Origin: Pedobacter sp. W3I1
Lineage (GTDB): Bacteria; Bacteroidota; Bacteroidia; Sphingobacteriales; Sphingobacteriaceae
Assembly (NCBI RefSeq): GCF_030816015.1
Contig: NZ_JAUSXN010000001.1
Location: 4,092,001 to 4,156,000 of the forward strand
DNA: 64,000 nt
Direction of reading: 5' to 3'
This document shows, in pieces, positions 43,410 through 54,400 of the stretch (position 1 is its first letter; each line of letters begins with the position of its first letter). The translations under genes were made by a program, and so were the position numbers. The notes beneath the pieces were generated by a model. It was not told the DNA's origin. It worked only from the letters and a program-made list of their open reading frames with translations, and did not search any database.

Positions 43410-46400
43410 TTATAATCCAACTCTAACGCCTAGTTGAAACGACCTGAACTGAGGTTCAAGTGTGGTATCTACGCCCTGACTAAATAAAGTTCCGGAGTTG
43501 CTAAATTCCGGATCATAGCCTAAGTAATTGGTTACGGTAAACAGGTTATTAGCAGTAGCATAAATTTTTGCGTACTTAATGGCTTTCAGTTTTAAGGGTA
43601 CATTATAGGTTACATTAACGGTTCTCAAACGTAAATAAGAGCCATCTTCTATCCAGCGGTCAGAAAAACGGGCATTCCCTACCGGATCGCCATAGGTCGC
43701 TTTCGGTACCGATGTAACCTGTCCATCACCTTTCCATCTGTTATTAATGTTTGGCGTTTGATTGTAATAAGTGCTTCCAGATTCTAACTGGGCTCTGGTA
43801 TAATTGTAAACATCGTTACCACTAACAAAAGTGATCAAGGCATCTAAACTCCAGTTTTTGTAGGTGAAGGTGTTGTTAAAGCTTCCAAATAAATCTGGAT
43901 TTGGGTTACCAATAACGGCACGATCGGCATCATCAATTATTTTATCGCCATTGCTATCGGTAAATCTAACATCGCCTCCCGTAAATGGTACCAGCGCCCC
44001 CAAACTGTTGCGGCTGGATAAACCTGAGGCTGCGGCCTCTGCATTGGTCGTATAAACCCCGTTGGTTTTATAGCCATAAAACTGATTGGCCGACTGACCA
44101 ACCTGACTGATATAAGCACCACCTGCATAACTGGTTACAACCGAATTCCCATCAGGTAAACTGGTCATTTTATTGGTCGAAGTACCAATGGTTAAACCCG
44201 CATCCCATTTTAATCCTTTATTTAAAATCCGGCCGTTTAGGGCTAAATCTAAACCATTCGTCTGCATACCACCATTATTGTTGATAAAGGAAGCTGTACC
44301 GGTAACAACACTCAGCAACTGATAGCTTAACATATTTTTCGTGCTGTTTCTCCAGTAGTCTAAACTGATACTCAGACGCTCACTAAAAAAGGAGCCATCT
44401 ATACCGGTATTAAACTTGCGTACGGTTTCCCATTGGAGATTCGGATTGGCAAAATTGCCGGTTACGATCCCCCTAATACCCAATACATTCTGAGAGGTAT
44501 AATATTTTCTGGCAGTATAATTTCCTACATCATCATTTCCAACTAAACCATAGCTCATTCTTAATTTCAGGAGGTCAACCCGGTTTAAATTTCGCATAAA
44601 TTGCTCTGAAGAGATGATCCAGGCGGCACCAATGGCGGGTAAAACGGCATAACGACTCCCATTAATCCTCAAACCATCGTCGAAGTTTAAGAAACCCTGA
44701 CCGGCCTTTGTGCCAAAGCGTGAAGAACCATCAACGGCCATCGAAAAATTAGCCAGGTATTTGTCGGCATAACTATAATTTGCAGACAGGTAATTGTTTA
44801 GTGTACGCCATTTCCCAATATCACCGCCAAATGTTCTAAAAGCAGCATTACTGTTCCCAATACTAATCAGTTCATCTGTTGCAGAGTTAAAACCCAAAGC
44901 ATAATCCTGTTCACTTTCGCTCTGCGAGTAACGTGTTCCTACAATTGCATGTAGTTTGCTGTATAAACCGAAAGATTGATCGTAAGTTAAGCGCAGATCG
45001 TTAAACACATTAAAAAATCTGCCTACTTGTGTACCTAAACGGCTATCGCCTACATAATTGGAAAGCGTATCGTTGGTTACTCCTTTTCGTGGAATAAAAA
45101 GCGTTTCCTGTGTTTTATCGTAAGTTACCCCACTTAGGTTAGATAATTTAAAGTTTTTGTTGAAAGTAAAATCGAAATTGATGTTACCATAAAATCGGTA
45201 AGCCTTTTTCAAATTTTGTCCTTTCTCAATTAAAGCTCTCGGATTACTCACCTGTAAGGTATCGTAATCGGCTAAATTTGGTGAAACGGCTCCGGTTGAA
45301 TTTATTTCATTCCTGGCCATAAAAGGCGATTTAACCAAAGCTAAAAACAGCGGATTGGTTACTGGAGCAATTCCCTGGTCTTTTAAACGCTGCTCGGTGT
45401 AGGTAAACGATAAACTGGTGCTTCCCTGCAATTTTTTAGTCAGATTTAAATCACTATTAAAGCGTGTGCTGTATTTCAAATTATCGGTACTATCAATTAC
45501 GCCCCGATCTCTGGCATAAGCAGCAGAAAGAGCATACTTGGCAATATTATCACCCCCGGTTACCTTTAAAAAATAATTCTGGTCGAAACTGCTTTTTAAT
45601 ACCTCATTCTGCCAATCGGTTTCGTTGTGGTATTTAAAATAATCGGGATTGGTTGCACTATCATTCATATAAGGCTTTGCGGCAATAGCGCTATTGCTCA
45701 AACCCTGGCTTTTTAAGATATCTGAAAGGTATAACCTGTAATCAGCAGCCCCCATTACAGGCAGGTTTTTAGGTTTGAAATTGAAACCTGCATAGCCAGA
45801 AAAATCGATATTGGTGGCCAGGTCGTGTGCACGGTTGGTGGTAATTAATACCACTCCATTTGCCGCCTTTACGCCATAAGTTGCCGCCGAAGCTGCATCT
45901 TTAATGATACTGATGTTTTCAATATCCCTGACATCTATAAATTGTAGCGGGTTGTTAACATGACCTTTAATAAGCGAAGTGCCATAATTATTGGTATCGA
46001 AAATCATTCCATCAACCACATATAAAGGCTGATTTGTAGCATACAAAGAGTTAAACCCTCTGATGAGCACATCGGCACCCACACCGGGTGTTCCGGAGCG
46101 CCTGGTAACTTTAACTCCTGCTGCCCTGCCCTGAATGTAACTCATTACACTTTCAGAGTTACTGGCCCAGTTGCCTTGCAAACTGACATTACTGATGGCA
46201 GGGATTGCCCGTGCCTGAGAAATTGTGCCGATTGGGGTAACTACTTCGTTGTAAACCGAGGTAAATGACAAAGGGTAAAGTTTGGTTCTGATTTCTTTTT
46301 CTTTGTAAACGGGTAACACCTTAGTCTGGAAACCATTACCTGAAATAATAATGCTGGCCTTATAATCGGGTACGACTACAGTAAACCTTCCTTTTTCGTC

Positions 46401-46670
46401 GGTAATGGCAGCGTTGAAACCAGTAACAGTAATATTAATTCCCACTAAAGGCTTATTGGTATTCCCATCGAGCACAACTCCCCTGATCTTTTCGCCCTTT
46501 ACTGCCCGGACTTTTACTTTTACGGTAGTGGTATCTGTTTCGGTTTTCATCGAATCCACTTCCTGTGCCTGTGCAGCTAAGCCAAACACCAGTAAGCAAA
46601 TTAATATGCCCCAAACTTTTTTTATCGTTGTAAAATTATACATAGTATTTTTTTTGAAAGCAAGATTCAT
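43410..46670 (-). CDS. SusC/RagA TonB-dependent transporter (second pair)
   Basis: This protein of 1086 residues has an alternative start at the ATG at 46643 (MYNFTTIKKVWG), which gives a cleaner signal peptide ending in AAQAQ. A carboxypeptidase-D-like domain (about 58-135; IRGVVLDGNTNKPLVGINIT) and plug (about 150-275; VLIRGFNSLYATNQPLYVVDG) precede the barrel. There is no STN domain, so it does not signal through FecR. The TonB-box area (VYNEVVTPIGTISQARAIPA) is less typical than in the other two. The start lies 2 bp after the stop of the FAS1 gene upstream, showing strict co-transcription. Confidence 0.94.
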   Translation of the reverse strand: MNLAFKKNTMYNFTTIKKVWGILICLLVFGLAAQAQEVDSMKTETDTTTVKVKVRAVKGEKIRGVVLDGNTNKPLVGINITVTGFNAAITDEKGRFTVVVPDYKASIIISGNGFQTKVLPVYKEKEIRTKLYPLSFTSVYNEVVTPIGTISQARAIPAISNVSLQGNWASNSESVMSYIQGRAAGVKVTRRSGTPGVGADVLIRGFNSLYATNQPLYVVDGMIFDTNNYGTSLIKGHVNNPLQFIDVRDIENISIIKDAASAATYGVKAANGVVLITTNRAHDLATNIDFSGYAGFNFKPKNLPVMGAADYRLYLSDILKSQGLSNSAIAAKPYMNDSATNPDYFKYHNETDWQNEVLKSSFDQNYFLKVTGGDNIAKYALSAAYARDRGVIDSTDNLKYSTRFNSDLNLTKKLQGSTSLSFTYTEQRLKDQGIAPVTNPLFLALVKSPFMARNEINSTGAVSPNLADYDTLQVSNPRALIEKGQNLKKAYRFYGNINFDFTFNKNFKLSNLSGVTYDKTQETLFIPRKGVTNDTLSNYVGDSRLGTQVGRFFNVFNDLRLTYDQSFGLYSKLHAIVGTRYSQSESEQDYALGFNSATDELISIGNSNAAFRTFGGDIGKWRTLNNYLSANYSYADKYLANFSMAVDGSSRFGTKAGQGFLNFDDGLRINGSRYAVLPAIGAAWIISSEQFMRNLNRVDLLKLRMSYGLVGNDDVGNYTARKYYTSQNVLGIRGIVTGNFANPNLQWETVRKFNTGIDGSFFSERLSISLDYWRNSTKNMLSYQLLSVVTGTASFINNNGGMQTNGLDLALNGRILNKGLKWDAGLTIGTSTNKMTSLPDGNSVVTSYAGGAYISQVGQSANQFYGYKTNGVYTTNAEAAASGLSSRNSLGALVPFTGGDVRFTDSNGDKIIDDADRAVIGNPNPDLFGSFNNTFTYKNWSLDALITFVSGNDVYNYTRAQLESGSTYYNQTPNINNRWKGDGQVTSVPKATYGDPVGNARFSDRWIEDGSYLRLRTVNVTYNVPLKLKAIKYAKIYATANNLFTVTNYLGYDPEFSNSGTLFSQGVDTTLEPQFRSFQLGVRVGL

Positions 46671-46672
46671 AA

Positions 46673-48106
46673 TTAAGGTAAAACTGGTTCGAAGCGGAGA
46701 TAATCCAATATGAGTGTACTTACATTTACACTCGTACTGTTTGCAGCGGTTAACCTCACCTGAAAATTGCCAAACTGTGCTGGCGTATATTCTCCTAAAT
46801 AGGTTTCGTTATAGGTTAAGGGATTTACCAGATGGGTATAAAACAACGTATAACTTACTGTGGCAGGGTTAAAAAAGAAATAACGCTGCGTAAATGCCGC
46901 CACCTGCGGATCGCCCGGCAAACCAGAAATGGCCCTTGCGTAAACTTTGTATTTTACCACTGGTAAATTGGCTTTGACATAGAACACCCCAAACTCTGCA
47001 TACTTGTGATCGTAAACCTCAATATCGTTAAAGGTTTTTCCTAAATTATCAAGCTTTGTACGGTATAAAAGTGTTCGTGCAGCACTAATGAACTGTGGTT
47101 TTTCGCCCTCGATTTTAAATTCAGGTATTTTATCTTTTAAACGGAAAGGCAAAGCATTTACCACATGTACCATCCCGTTACTTGCACGGTATGAGCGAAT
47201 GATATTGGCTTTATTGATTGGTACTTTTACACCTTTTAAAGAAATAAGTGTATCTGGCAGTTTTTCAATTGGATAAACACCCTTTATGGTTAAATCTTTA
47301 ACCATAAAGAACGAAGCATTTAAATTCGGATCTACACTTGGGTAATAGGCAGCGAGTTTTGAAGATTCGGCTGTAAAAGCAGCATCCTGCAATATAAAAT
47401 AAGTGTATTGCTGACTTTCATCTCTCAAATCGGCTACATTTACCCAATAAGTATTTCTGGATATCATTGGCGGATTAGGTGCAAAAATTGGATTACCTAA
47501 TGCGTTATAACCAATAACAATAGCGTTTGCGGTATCGATAACGGTAACCGACAGGTTATTAATGTAGTTCTTTTGCAAAGCCCCATCAGTACTGCTCAGC
47601 ATGTAATCCCAAATATTCTGTTTGGTTGGAACAGCTTGATCTACGGTATACAATACCCCGTTTTTTACAAACTGGCCAGCGCCAGCAACACTGCCTTCTT
47701 CGAATTTAGTGCTGGTAAAAACACCAAACTTATTATTAAGCAGTTTTAACCTTGTGGTATCGCCTTCTTTATTTAATGGATAAGTAGACAGTGCAATATG
47801 GTTGGCCACAAAATCTTTCAATTTTACGGGATCAGAAACAATTGCAGCATCTAAATTGGCTAAAGCCTGATTGGTTGGTGCCCAAACCGTATAATTTTGT
47901 GCACCTGCAAGCACCTTATCATAACCTGTAGTTTTAACATAACCGTTAAAAATGCTTAGGCTGGCCTGGGCATCGAGCTTTTGAGCAAGGTCTAAACTGT
48001 TATCTACATTGGTAAGCTCGTTATGCAGTTCCAGGTTATCTTTACAGGAATATAAAACTGTACTGATACTGAGCAGGGCAACGTATATTATATATTTTCT
48101 AGTCAT
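46673..48106 (-). CDS. Fasciclin (FAS1) domain lipoprotein, 477 residues
   Basis: A lipoprotein signal (VLYSCKDN) is followed by a FAS1 domain (about 40-170), with YTVWAPTNQALANLDAA as the H1-type box and VLYTVDQAVPTKQNIW as the closing box. A second, weaker FAS1-like segment follows (about 175-320), ending in ASNGMVHVVNALPFRLKDKI. The C-terminal third (about 330-477) is beta-rich and may be a carbohydrate- or surface-binding module. FAS1 proteins mediate adhesion. It lies 32 bp after one FAS1 gene and 2 bp before susC, so it is probably a surface accessory of the transporter. Confidence 0.87.
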   Translation of the reverse strand: MTRKYIIYVALLSISTVLYSCKDNLELHNELTNVDNSLDLAQKLDAQASLSIFNGYVKTTGYDKVLAGAQNYTVWAPTNQALANLDAAIVSDPVKLKDFVANHIALSTYPLNKEGDTTRLKLLNNKFGVFTSTKFEEGSVAGAGQFVKNGVLYTVDQAVPTKQNIWDYMLSSTDGALQKNYINNLSVTVIDTANAIVIGYNALGNPIFAPNPPMISRNTYWVNVADLRDESQQYTYFILQDAAFTAESSKLAAYYPSVDPNLNASFFMVKDLTIKGVYPIEKLPDTLISLKGVKVPINKANIIRSYRASNGMVHVVNALPFRLKDKIPEFKIEGEKPQFISAARTLLYRTKLDNLGKTFNDIEVYDHKYAEFGVFYVKANLPVVKYKVYARAISGLPGDPQVAAFTQRYFFFNPATVSYTLFYTHLVNPLTYNETYLGEYTPAQFGNFQVRLTAANSTSVNVSTLILDYLRFEPVLP

Positions 48107-48138
48107 TATTTATATTATTAGTTCTATGGCTCAATTGG

Positions 48139-49953
48139 TTATGGGCGTTTATAAATCAGACCCGACGGACTAAATCTTGGATAGTTCTGATCATCGTCAA
48201 TTGGAATAAAGTGAATCATATCCATATTCATAATCCCGCTTCCATTACCACGCAGCGTAGTAAACCTTACCCAGTGTTTATCTGTTGTTTTAATATCGAC
48301 TACCCCAGCCAATTTCCCGACCATAACCGACCATAAATTATTTTGTGCGATGGGCTGTAAACCATTTACACCATTACTTACTTCGGCAGTGGTAGCCATG
48401 TAGCGTTTAAAACCGTTGGTTAACATTAACCCATCTGCAGAAGGCAAAGCAGCATTGGCGGTAGGCACACCAGAACTGGTTAATGTTTGGGCAAAATCGA
48501 CCAGGTTTGGCAGTAACTGTTCTTGTGTTGTGCCCACATCTACCCCAACCTGTGTAAGCGGTCCGGAGCCATTGTAGGTATAACAGATCCAAACTTTGTA
48601 TTTACCTTTTACCAGCATAGGAGTTCTGATTTCCATCCAGATAGAACGTAAAGTATTACTGGTGGTTGGGTTAAACTGAATTACATCTCTGTTGGCATAA
48701 CTCCTACCATCAGATGCACCGATTGGTGTTGACGATACGGCATAAACAGGACCAATTGTGCCTGCTCTGTAAGCATCGAGCCTGATGCCTGCTGTAATTA
48801 ACTTTCCATTTTGTAAAAGCTGAATGGTTTGTCCGGGTGCCCGCCAGGCAGCCAGTAATTTTAGTTCCGGCTGATCGCCAATATCGAAGAAAACACCTGT
48901 AGGTACCCTTGGTTTAATTTTGTAAAAACCTTTCGATTCGTGTAAAACCCCATTTGAGGTGGTAACATTACTAAAAGTTCTGTTTACTTCTACGCCGGGT
49001 TCAATTACGCCGTTAAATTCATCATCATTTAATAAGATTTTCGTTCCCACTAATTTTGTGGTTATAATTTCACTAGGCACTAATGTTGCCAGTGAAGGCG
49101 AAGAAACAATATCTGGTGTATAACTTGCCCCTGTTGAAATATGGTAAGCTACATACATCCACAAACTATCGGCATGGCTTTTCGGATTGCCTGTTTTTGA
49201 AAGTTTGGCTTTTAAAGCAGCGTAATTGTTAAAACCTGCAGCTTGTAATGCCGAATCGGATTCTAGAATTACCGTCTGAAAACGACGTGTAGTGTCGGGA
49301 ATTACAGCTTGTACATAGTTTAACGAGTCGTAAAAACCGGTTTCTTTTAAGGCCTGGGTAAAAATGCTATACCTGTTATTGCCTTCGATGGTTGAAGCCA
49401 GTGTTTTAGTTGAAGGGATTAACACATGATCGATAACGTGGATAATTCCATTGCCTACGCGAACGTTCGACTGGGTAATCAATGCCTGTTTGTTGATGAT
49501 ATAACTACTTACGCCGTCTTTAAAGGTAACGCCTGTTTGCAGATACTGACCATAAAGGGTAATCTGCGTTAACTTACCATCGGTAAATTTACCTGTGGCA
49601 ACGGTATCTGGTAAAACGTGGAAACGAACAACGTCTTTTAGCTCTGCGGCTGATAATTGATCGACTGTTGTTTTATTTAAACTTTTCAACCAATCGTTCA
49701 CTGCATTGTTATCGGGCGTAAACATGGTATATTTACCATAAGCTGCCAAATATCCTTTTGTACCCGATCTTTCTAAAATTTGGGTAAACAAAGAAAATTT
49801 ATCGGGGTTTTTTTCCAAAAATCCGGTAATGTTTACATCGTCAGTGGTACTTAATGTTAAACTTTCTCTTTTACAGGCATTAATCACGAAGATTATCAAT
49901 GCGCTGAATATGACCAAATAGGTAATTTTCCGGATGTCTAATTTCATTTTCAT
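48139..49953 (-). CDS. Fasciclin (FAS1) domain lipoprotein, 604 residues
   Basis: The frame is open to 50106, but that overlaps susD by 143 bp; the ATG at 49953 (MKMKLDIRK) starts 11 bp after the susD stop and gives a proper lipoprotein signal (FVINACKRES). FAS1 domain 1 spans about 30-180 (YTMFTPDNNAVNDWL to GIIHVIDHVLIPS), FAS1 domain 2 about 185-350 (NRYSIFTQALKETGFYDSL to GVLHESKGFYKIK), with a C-terminal beta-sandwich-like part (about 355-604). The role is probably surface adhesion or capture linked to the flanking SusCD pairs. Confidence 0.87.
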   Translation of the reverse strand: MKMKLDIRKITYLVIFSALIIFVINACKRESLTLSTTDDVNITGFLEKNPDKFSLFTQILERSGTKGYLAAYGKYTMFTPDNNAVNDWLKSLNKTTVDQLSAAELKDVVRFHVLPDTVATGKFTDGKLTQITLYGQYLQTGVTFKDGVSSYIINKQALITQSNVRVGNGIIHVIDHVLIPSTKTLASTIEGNNRYSIFTQALKETGFYDSLNYVQAVIPDTTRRFQTVILESDSALQAAGFNNYAALKAKLSKTGNPKSHADSLWMYVAYHISTGASYTPDIVSSPSLATLVPSEIITTKLVGTKILLNDDEFNGVIEPGVEVNRTFSNVTTSNGVLHESKGFYKIKPRVPTGVFFDIGDQPELKLLAAWRAPGQTIQLLQNGKLITAGIRLDAYRAGTIGPVYAVSSTPIGASDGRSYANRDVIQFNPTTSNTLRSIWMEIRTPMLVKGKYKVWICYTYNGSGPLTQVGVDVGTTQEQLLPNLVDFAQTLTSSGVPTANAALPSADGLMLTNGFKRYMATTAEVSNGVNGLQPIAQNNLWSVMVGKLAGVVDIKTTDKHWVRFTTLRGNGSGIMNMDMIHFIPIDDDQNYPRFSPSGLIYKRP

Positions 49954-49963
49954 ATCACTTATT

Positions 49964-51427
49964 CTATTTAGTATAAAATGGATTTTGTACAAGATTAGGA
50001 TCTGTAAATAACTCACTTTGATAAATCGGCAAGTAATGGCTATTGGGATCTCTAAATTTGGTAATGGCCGATTGTTGAAGTGTAGGCGATACTGTTTTGG
50101 CTGCAAGATCTAACAGAATATCAATGCGGCTATAGTTATTGCGTTTGGCATTGCGTAAAAGATCGAACCATCTTTTGCCTTCAAAAGCAAATTCTCTGGC
50201 ACGTTCGGCCAAAATATAATCGCATAAAGCTTCTGTTTCTGAAGGGTCTACAGTAGATTTTGTAGCATTTACAGCGTTACGTCTTAATCTCAGTTCATCA
50301 ACCAATGCCAAAGCTTCTACACCGCCGCCGGTTAAAGCCAATGCTTCGGCTTTAATCATCATGATATCGGAATAACGATAAGCCTGCCATTTTACATAAG
50401 ATGGATTTTCTATGCCATATTTTTGGATGGTAAAAGCCGAATTATAATAAGATCCTGGTCGGATGTCATAGTTATTATCCGGATCAACATCATCCGGAAT
50501 AAAGATTTCGGTACTCAAAAATGGGGAACCGATAAAACGTCGTTTGCTATTTACCAATAAATTATAAAATGGGTTTTCTATCGCCTGGTCAAATTCAAAT
50601 ATGGTTTCGATGGATGAACCTTTAAAAAACACATTATTGTACCAGCCAGCTGCGCCAACCAAGGCAAATCTTTGCGAACTGATGATTTTATTACACTCGG
50701 TAATACAGTTCGGATAATCTTCCATCCACAGGTACACATCGGCTAACAAAGCGTTTACGGTAAATTTGGTTACCCTTCCCTTATCAAACCTGGTGCTACC
50801 ATAAGTGGTAACCGCTCCTTGTTCTGCTTTTTTTAAGTCGGCAACAATCTGTTTTAAAATATCAGCCTGTTTGGTTTTTGGCAGATCCTGTAAATCGGTA
50901 TCTTTTACGGTGGCGGTTAATTTTAATGGTACATCTCTAAAAGTACGTAACAGGTAAAAATACATTAAGCTTCTTAAGGTAAGTGCTTCTGCCACGTAAC
51001 CGTTTAATGCTGCATCAGTAAAAGTGGGGTCGGTAGCTTTAACGCCAGGAGCAAAATCGAGCACCGTATTGCAATAGTTAATGGTACGGTAAAATGCTGC
51101 CCATCTTGCAGTTGTATTATCCTGGGTAATATTTACATTAATAATATCCGTTTCTTCTGTCGTAATACTAGGTCCGCCAGCAATCATATCGGCCCTAAGC
51201 TCGCCATACATAAACATGTACTCCAATAAAGATTTATCACCAATACCCGGAGGAGGCGCCAGTAAAGAGGTGTAACAACCAGAAACTGCTGCTAAAACAT
51301 CTTCTTTCGTTTTCCAGAATTCCTGTCTTGTAATCCCATCTCTGGGTTGAAGATCGAGCCATTTGTTACACGAGCTGCTCATCACCAGCATCATTACTAA
51401 ACAAGCGCTATATAAAATATTTTTCAT
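49964..51427 (-). CDS. SusD/RagB-family lipoprotein (first pair of the FAS1 operon)
   Basis: This 487-residue protein has a lipoprotein signal with cysteine in MSSSCNKW. SusD features are LQPRDGITRQEFWKTKEDVL, TPR-like helices with LTLRSLMYFYLLRTFRDVPL, and the C-terminal LAERAREFAFEGKRWFDLLR signature. It lies 10 bp after its susC partner. It differs markedly from the SusD at 41659-43392, so the two pairs are not a recent tandem copy. Confidence 0.94.
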   Translation of the reverse strand: MKNILYSACLVMMLVMSSSCNKWLDLQPRDGITRQEFWKTKEDVLAAVSGCYTSLLAPPPGIGDKSLLEYMFMYGELRADMIAGGPSITTEETDIINVNITQDNTTARWAAFYRTINYCNTVLDFAPGVKATDPTFTDAALNGYVAEALTLRSLMYFYLLRTFRDVPLKLTATVKDTDLQDLPKTKQADILKQIVADLKKAEQGAVTTYGSTRFDKGRVTKFTVNALLADVYLWMEDYPNCITECNKIISSQRFALVGAAGWYNNVFFKGSSIETIFEFDQAIENPFYNLLVNSKRRFIGSPFLSTEIFIPDDVDPDNNYDIRPGSYYNSAFTIQKYGIENPSYVKWQAYRYSDIMMIKAEALALTGGGVEALALVDELRLRRNAVNATKSTVDPSETEALCDYILAERAREFAFEGKRWFDLLRNAKRNNYSRIDILLDLAAKTVSPTLQQSAITKFRDPNSHYLPIYQSELFTDPNLVQNPFYTK

Positions 51428-51437
51428 CAGTTTTGAA

Positions 51438-54400
51438 TTAAAAGTTAGCAGTTAAACCGAAAGTAATTGTCTTAATTGGCGGTGTAGTAGAGTTATCTAT
51501 CACCGTGTTCGATCCATTTAATTTAATTGGCACTTCAGGGTCCTGACCAGTATATTTGGTAAATGTTAAAATATTCTGAACGGTAAGATTGGTGGTAAGC
51601 GATTTCATACCCAATCTCTTCATAAAGGTTTTGCCAAAATCGTACCTTAACACCACCGAGCTCAATCTTAAAAATGATCCATCTTCAATGTATCGGTCGG
51701 AACCTAAAAAGTTATAGCCTGTACCATACATCGCCCTTGGCATATCGGTAACATCTCCTTCTTTTTTCCACCTGCGCAATACAGCTGTACTTTGGTTATT
51801 AAAACCATACATATTGGTGGTGCTAATTTTAGTGCCGTTAATAATATCGTACCCGGTACGGAAAGTGAAGTTAAAGCCTAAACGAAGGTTTCCGTTGATG
51901 GTTAGGTTAGATCCAAATCCGCCTGTTAGTTTCGGGTTACCGTTACCCAGGTACACAATATCTTTATAATCGATGTTCCCGTCATGGTTAATATCTTCAT
52001 ACATGGCATCCCCCGGCTGGAAAACATAATCGATTGATGGATAGGCAAAACGCATATAAATTTTATCGCCGTTCGGCCCAACAATCTGGTTTCCATTCTC
52101 ATCCAATGCAACTGTTGCGTTTTTATCAGGATATACTCCTTTGAATTTGAAGCCATAAAACGACCCGAAAGGATTATTTTCCTGCACAAATACTTTGTAT
52201 ACATTGTTGCTGGTTACTTTAGCTTTGTTTTCTCTTGGATATAAAGGTGAAACCTCACGGATCACATTTTCATTATGCGCAATATTGAAAGAGAGGTCTA
52301 ATCTTATCTTTTTCTTTTTAATCACGGTGGCATTCAGGTTTACCTCCCAGCCCTGGTTATCCATTGTACCCACGTTCATATCAACCCCACCATAACCGTT
52401 ATAACTCGGCACCTGTAAACCCGGATAAAACAGATCGGTTGTACGTTTACGGTATAAATCGAAATCGATATTTAAGTTTTTAAAGAGATTCAAGGTAATA
52501 CCTAGATTGGATTGAGTAACAGTTTCCCATCTTAAATCGGTTAATTCCATATTGGTAGAGTATACCCCGGCATTATCCAGGTAACTAAAACCGTAATTCT
52601 GATAAATATTAAAGTAAGAATAATCGTTACGCGGCACGTTACCACTTTTACCGTAACTGGCCCTTAAACTAAAATCATCGACATATTTATTTGCCTTTTT
52701 CATAAAAGGTTCGCCAGAGATCCGCCAACGGCCAGAAACTGAAGGAAAAAGACCATATCGGTTAGCGGCACCAAACCTGGAATTACCGTCGCCCCTGATA
52801 CTACCGTTGATGATGTAACGGTCTAAAAATTTGTATTGAACGTTAGCCAATAAGCCGACCGACCTGGTTTGGCCTAGTGATGAGCTTGCAGAACCTGTGT
52901 AATTGGTACGGCTATCAACCGAAGGGTCGGATAAATACGATGATGCCGTATTGGTAGAAAACAAGTACTGCCCGGTTCTGCGGCTATCTTCGCTATCGAA
53001 GCGTAAAAAACCTATGATATCGTGTCTATCGTTCAATTTCGGTGTATAGGCCAATGTCATACTGGTGTTCATGGTAAATGAATCGCCATCAGCATCTGAA
53101 GCTGTATTCACAACCGATTCGGTGTAAGGGCGGCCTGTTGCAATTTGAGGAAGGAAAGTTTTTACCTTGGTGTTGTTAATGTTCACCATAAAACTTCCGT
53201 TTAAACGCAGCACACTTGGTAAAATTTCGTACTGTAAACTAAATTTTGGTGTAATACGCTCACCCAATTGGTGGTTACTGCCTGCAGCAGCCATAGCCAA
53301 TGGATTAAAAGTTCCAGTTACTTTTTTATTGTCAAAATTATAGAGGAAAGATCCTTGTGCTGTTGCCGCAGGGCTGAAGAAGTTTGAAGTTAAATTTCCA
53401 TACTCATCGTACTCGTAAATGCTCTGGTTAGGCATTTTGGTATAAGCTACATCTCTAACATTTTGTGTAAAAAGTCCGTTCTGATCGATGTGTGTATAAG
53501 AAATATCAGAACTAAACCTGATTTTGTTCGATACCATGTAATCTAAGTTTACCCTTGCCGAAACCCGGTTTAAATCGGTGCCAATGGTAGTACCTGTTTG
53601 GTTAAAATAATTTACTGAGGCACGGTACCGGGCTTTTTCACCACCTCCAGAAATAGAGAGGTTATGATCTTGCAGGTAACCTATCTTGGTAATGGCTGAT
53701 AGCCAATCGGTATTGTTGCTATAGTTATAATAATTGTAGGGATCGTTTGGATCATATTGAAATTGTTTTGCATATTCCGAAGTAGAAAACTGACGGCCCG
53801 CATTATAATATTCTTCCAAAACAAGTGATGAATATTGGTTACCATTCAACATTGGGATTGGACTTGGTTGTTTAGAATATGAACCTTTAAAGTTATAGGA
53901 AATAGCTGGCGGACCAATTGAACCTCTTTTTGTAGTAATAATCAATACCCCGTTTGCTGCTCTCGATCCCCATACTGCCGTGGCTGCCGCATCTTTCAGT
54001 ACACTAATTTCTTTAATATCAGATGGGGCAATATTTAATAACTGACCATAATTGTTCTCATCAGATGTGGCAAAATTAAAATCAGAAGGAATGGTAATAT
54101 CGTATGGCATACCATCCAATACAATTAACGGATCGGTAGCACCGTTGATGGAAGATGTACCCCTGATACGGATCTGCATGGGCGCACCCGGATCGCCCGT
54201 ACTGGCGGTAATATCAACTCCAGCCATACGGCCTTGCAGGGCCTGATCAATCGATGCTGACTGGAGGTCTTCAAGTTCTTTGGCATCGATGGTAACTGTA
54301 GCCGAAGTCTGATCGCGTTTATCAATCGTCATACCACTTCCATTATTTGTTTTTGCCCTCGAAACAATCTGAACTTCATCCATCTGGTTATCGGCCGATT

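Noticed and set aside
49954..50106. N-terminal extension of the 604-residue FAS1 protein
   Set aside because: It overlaps the susD gene by 143 bp and hides the lipoprotein signal; the ATG at 49953 is preferred.
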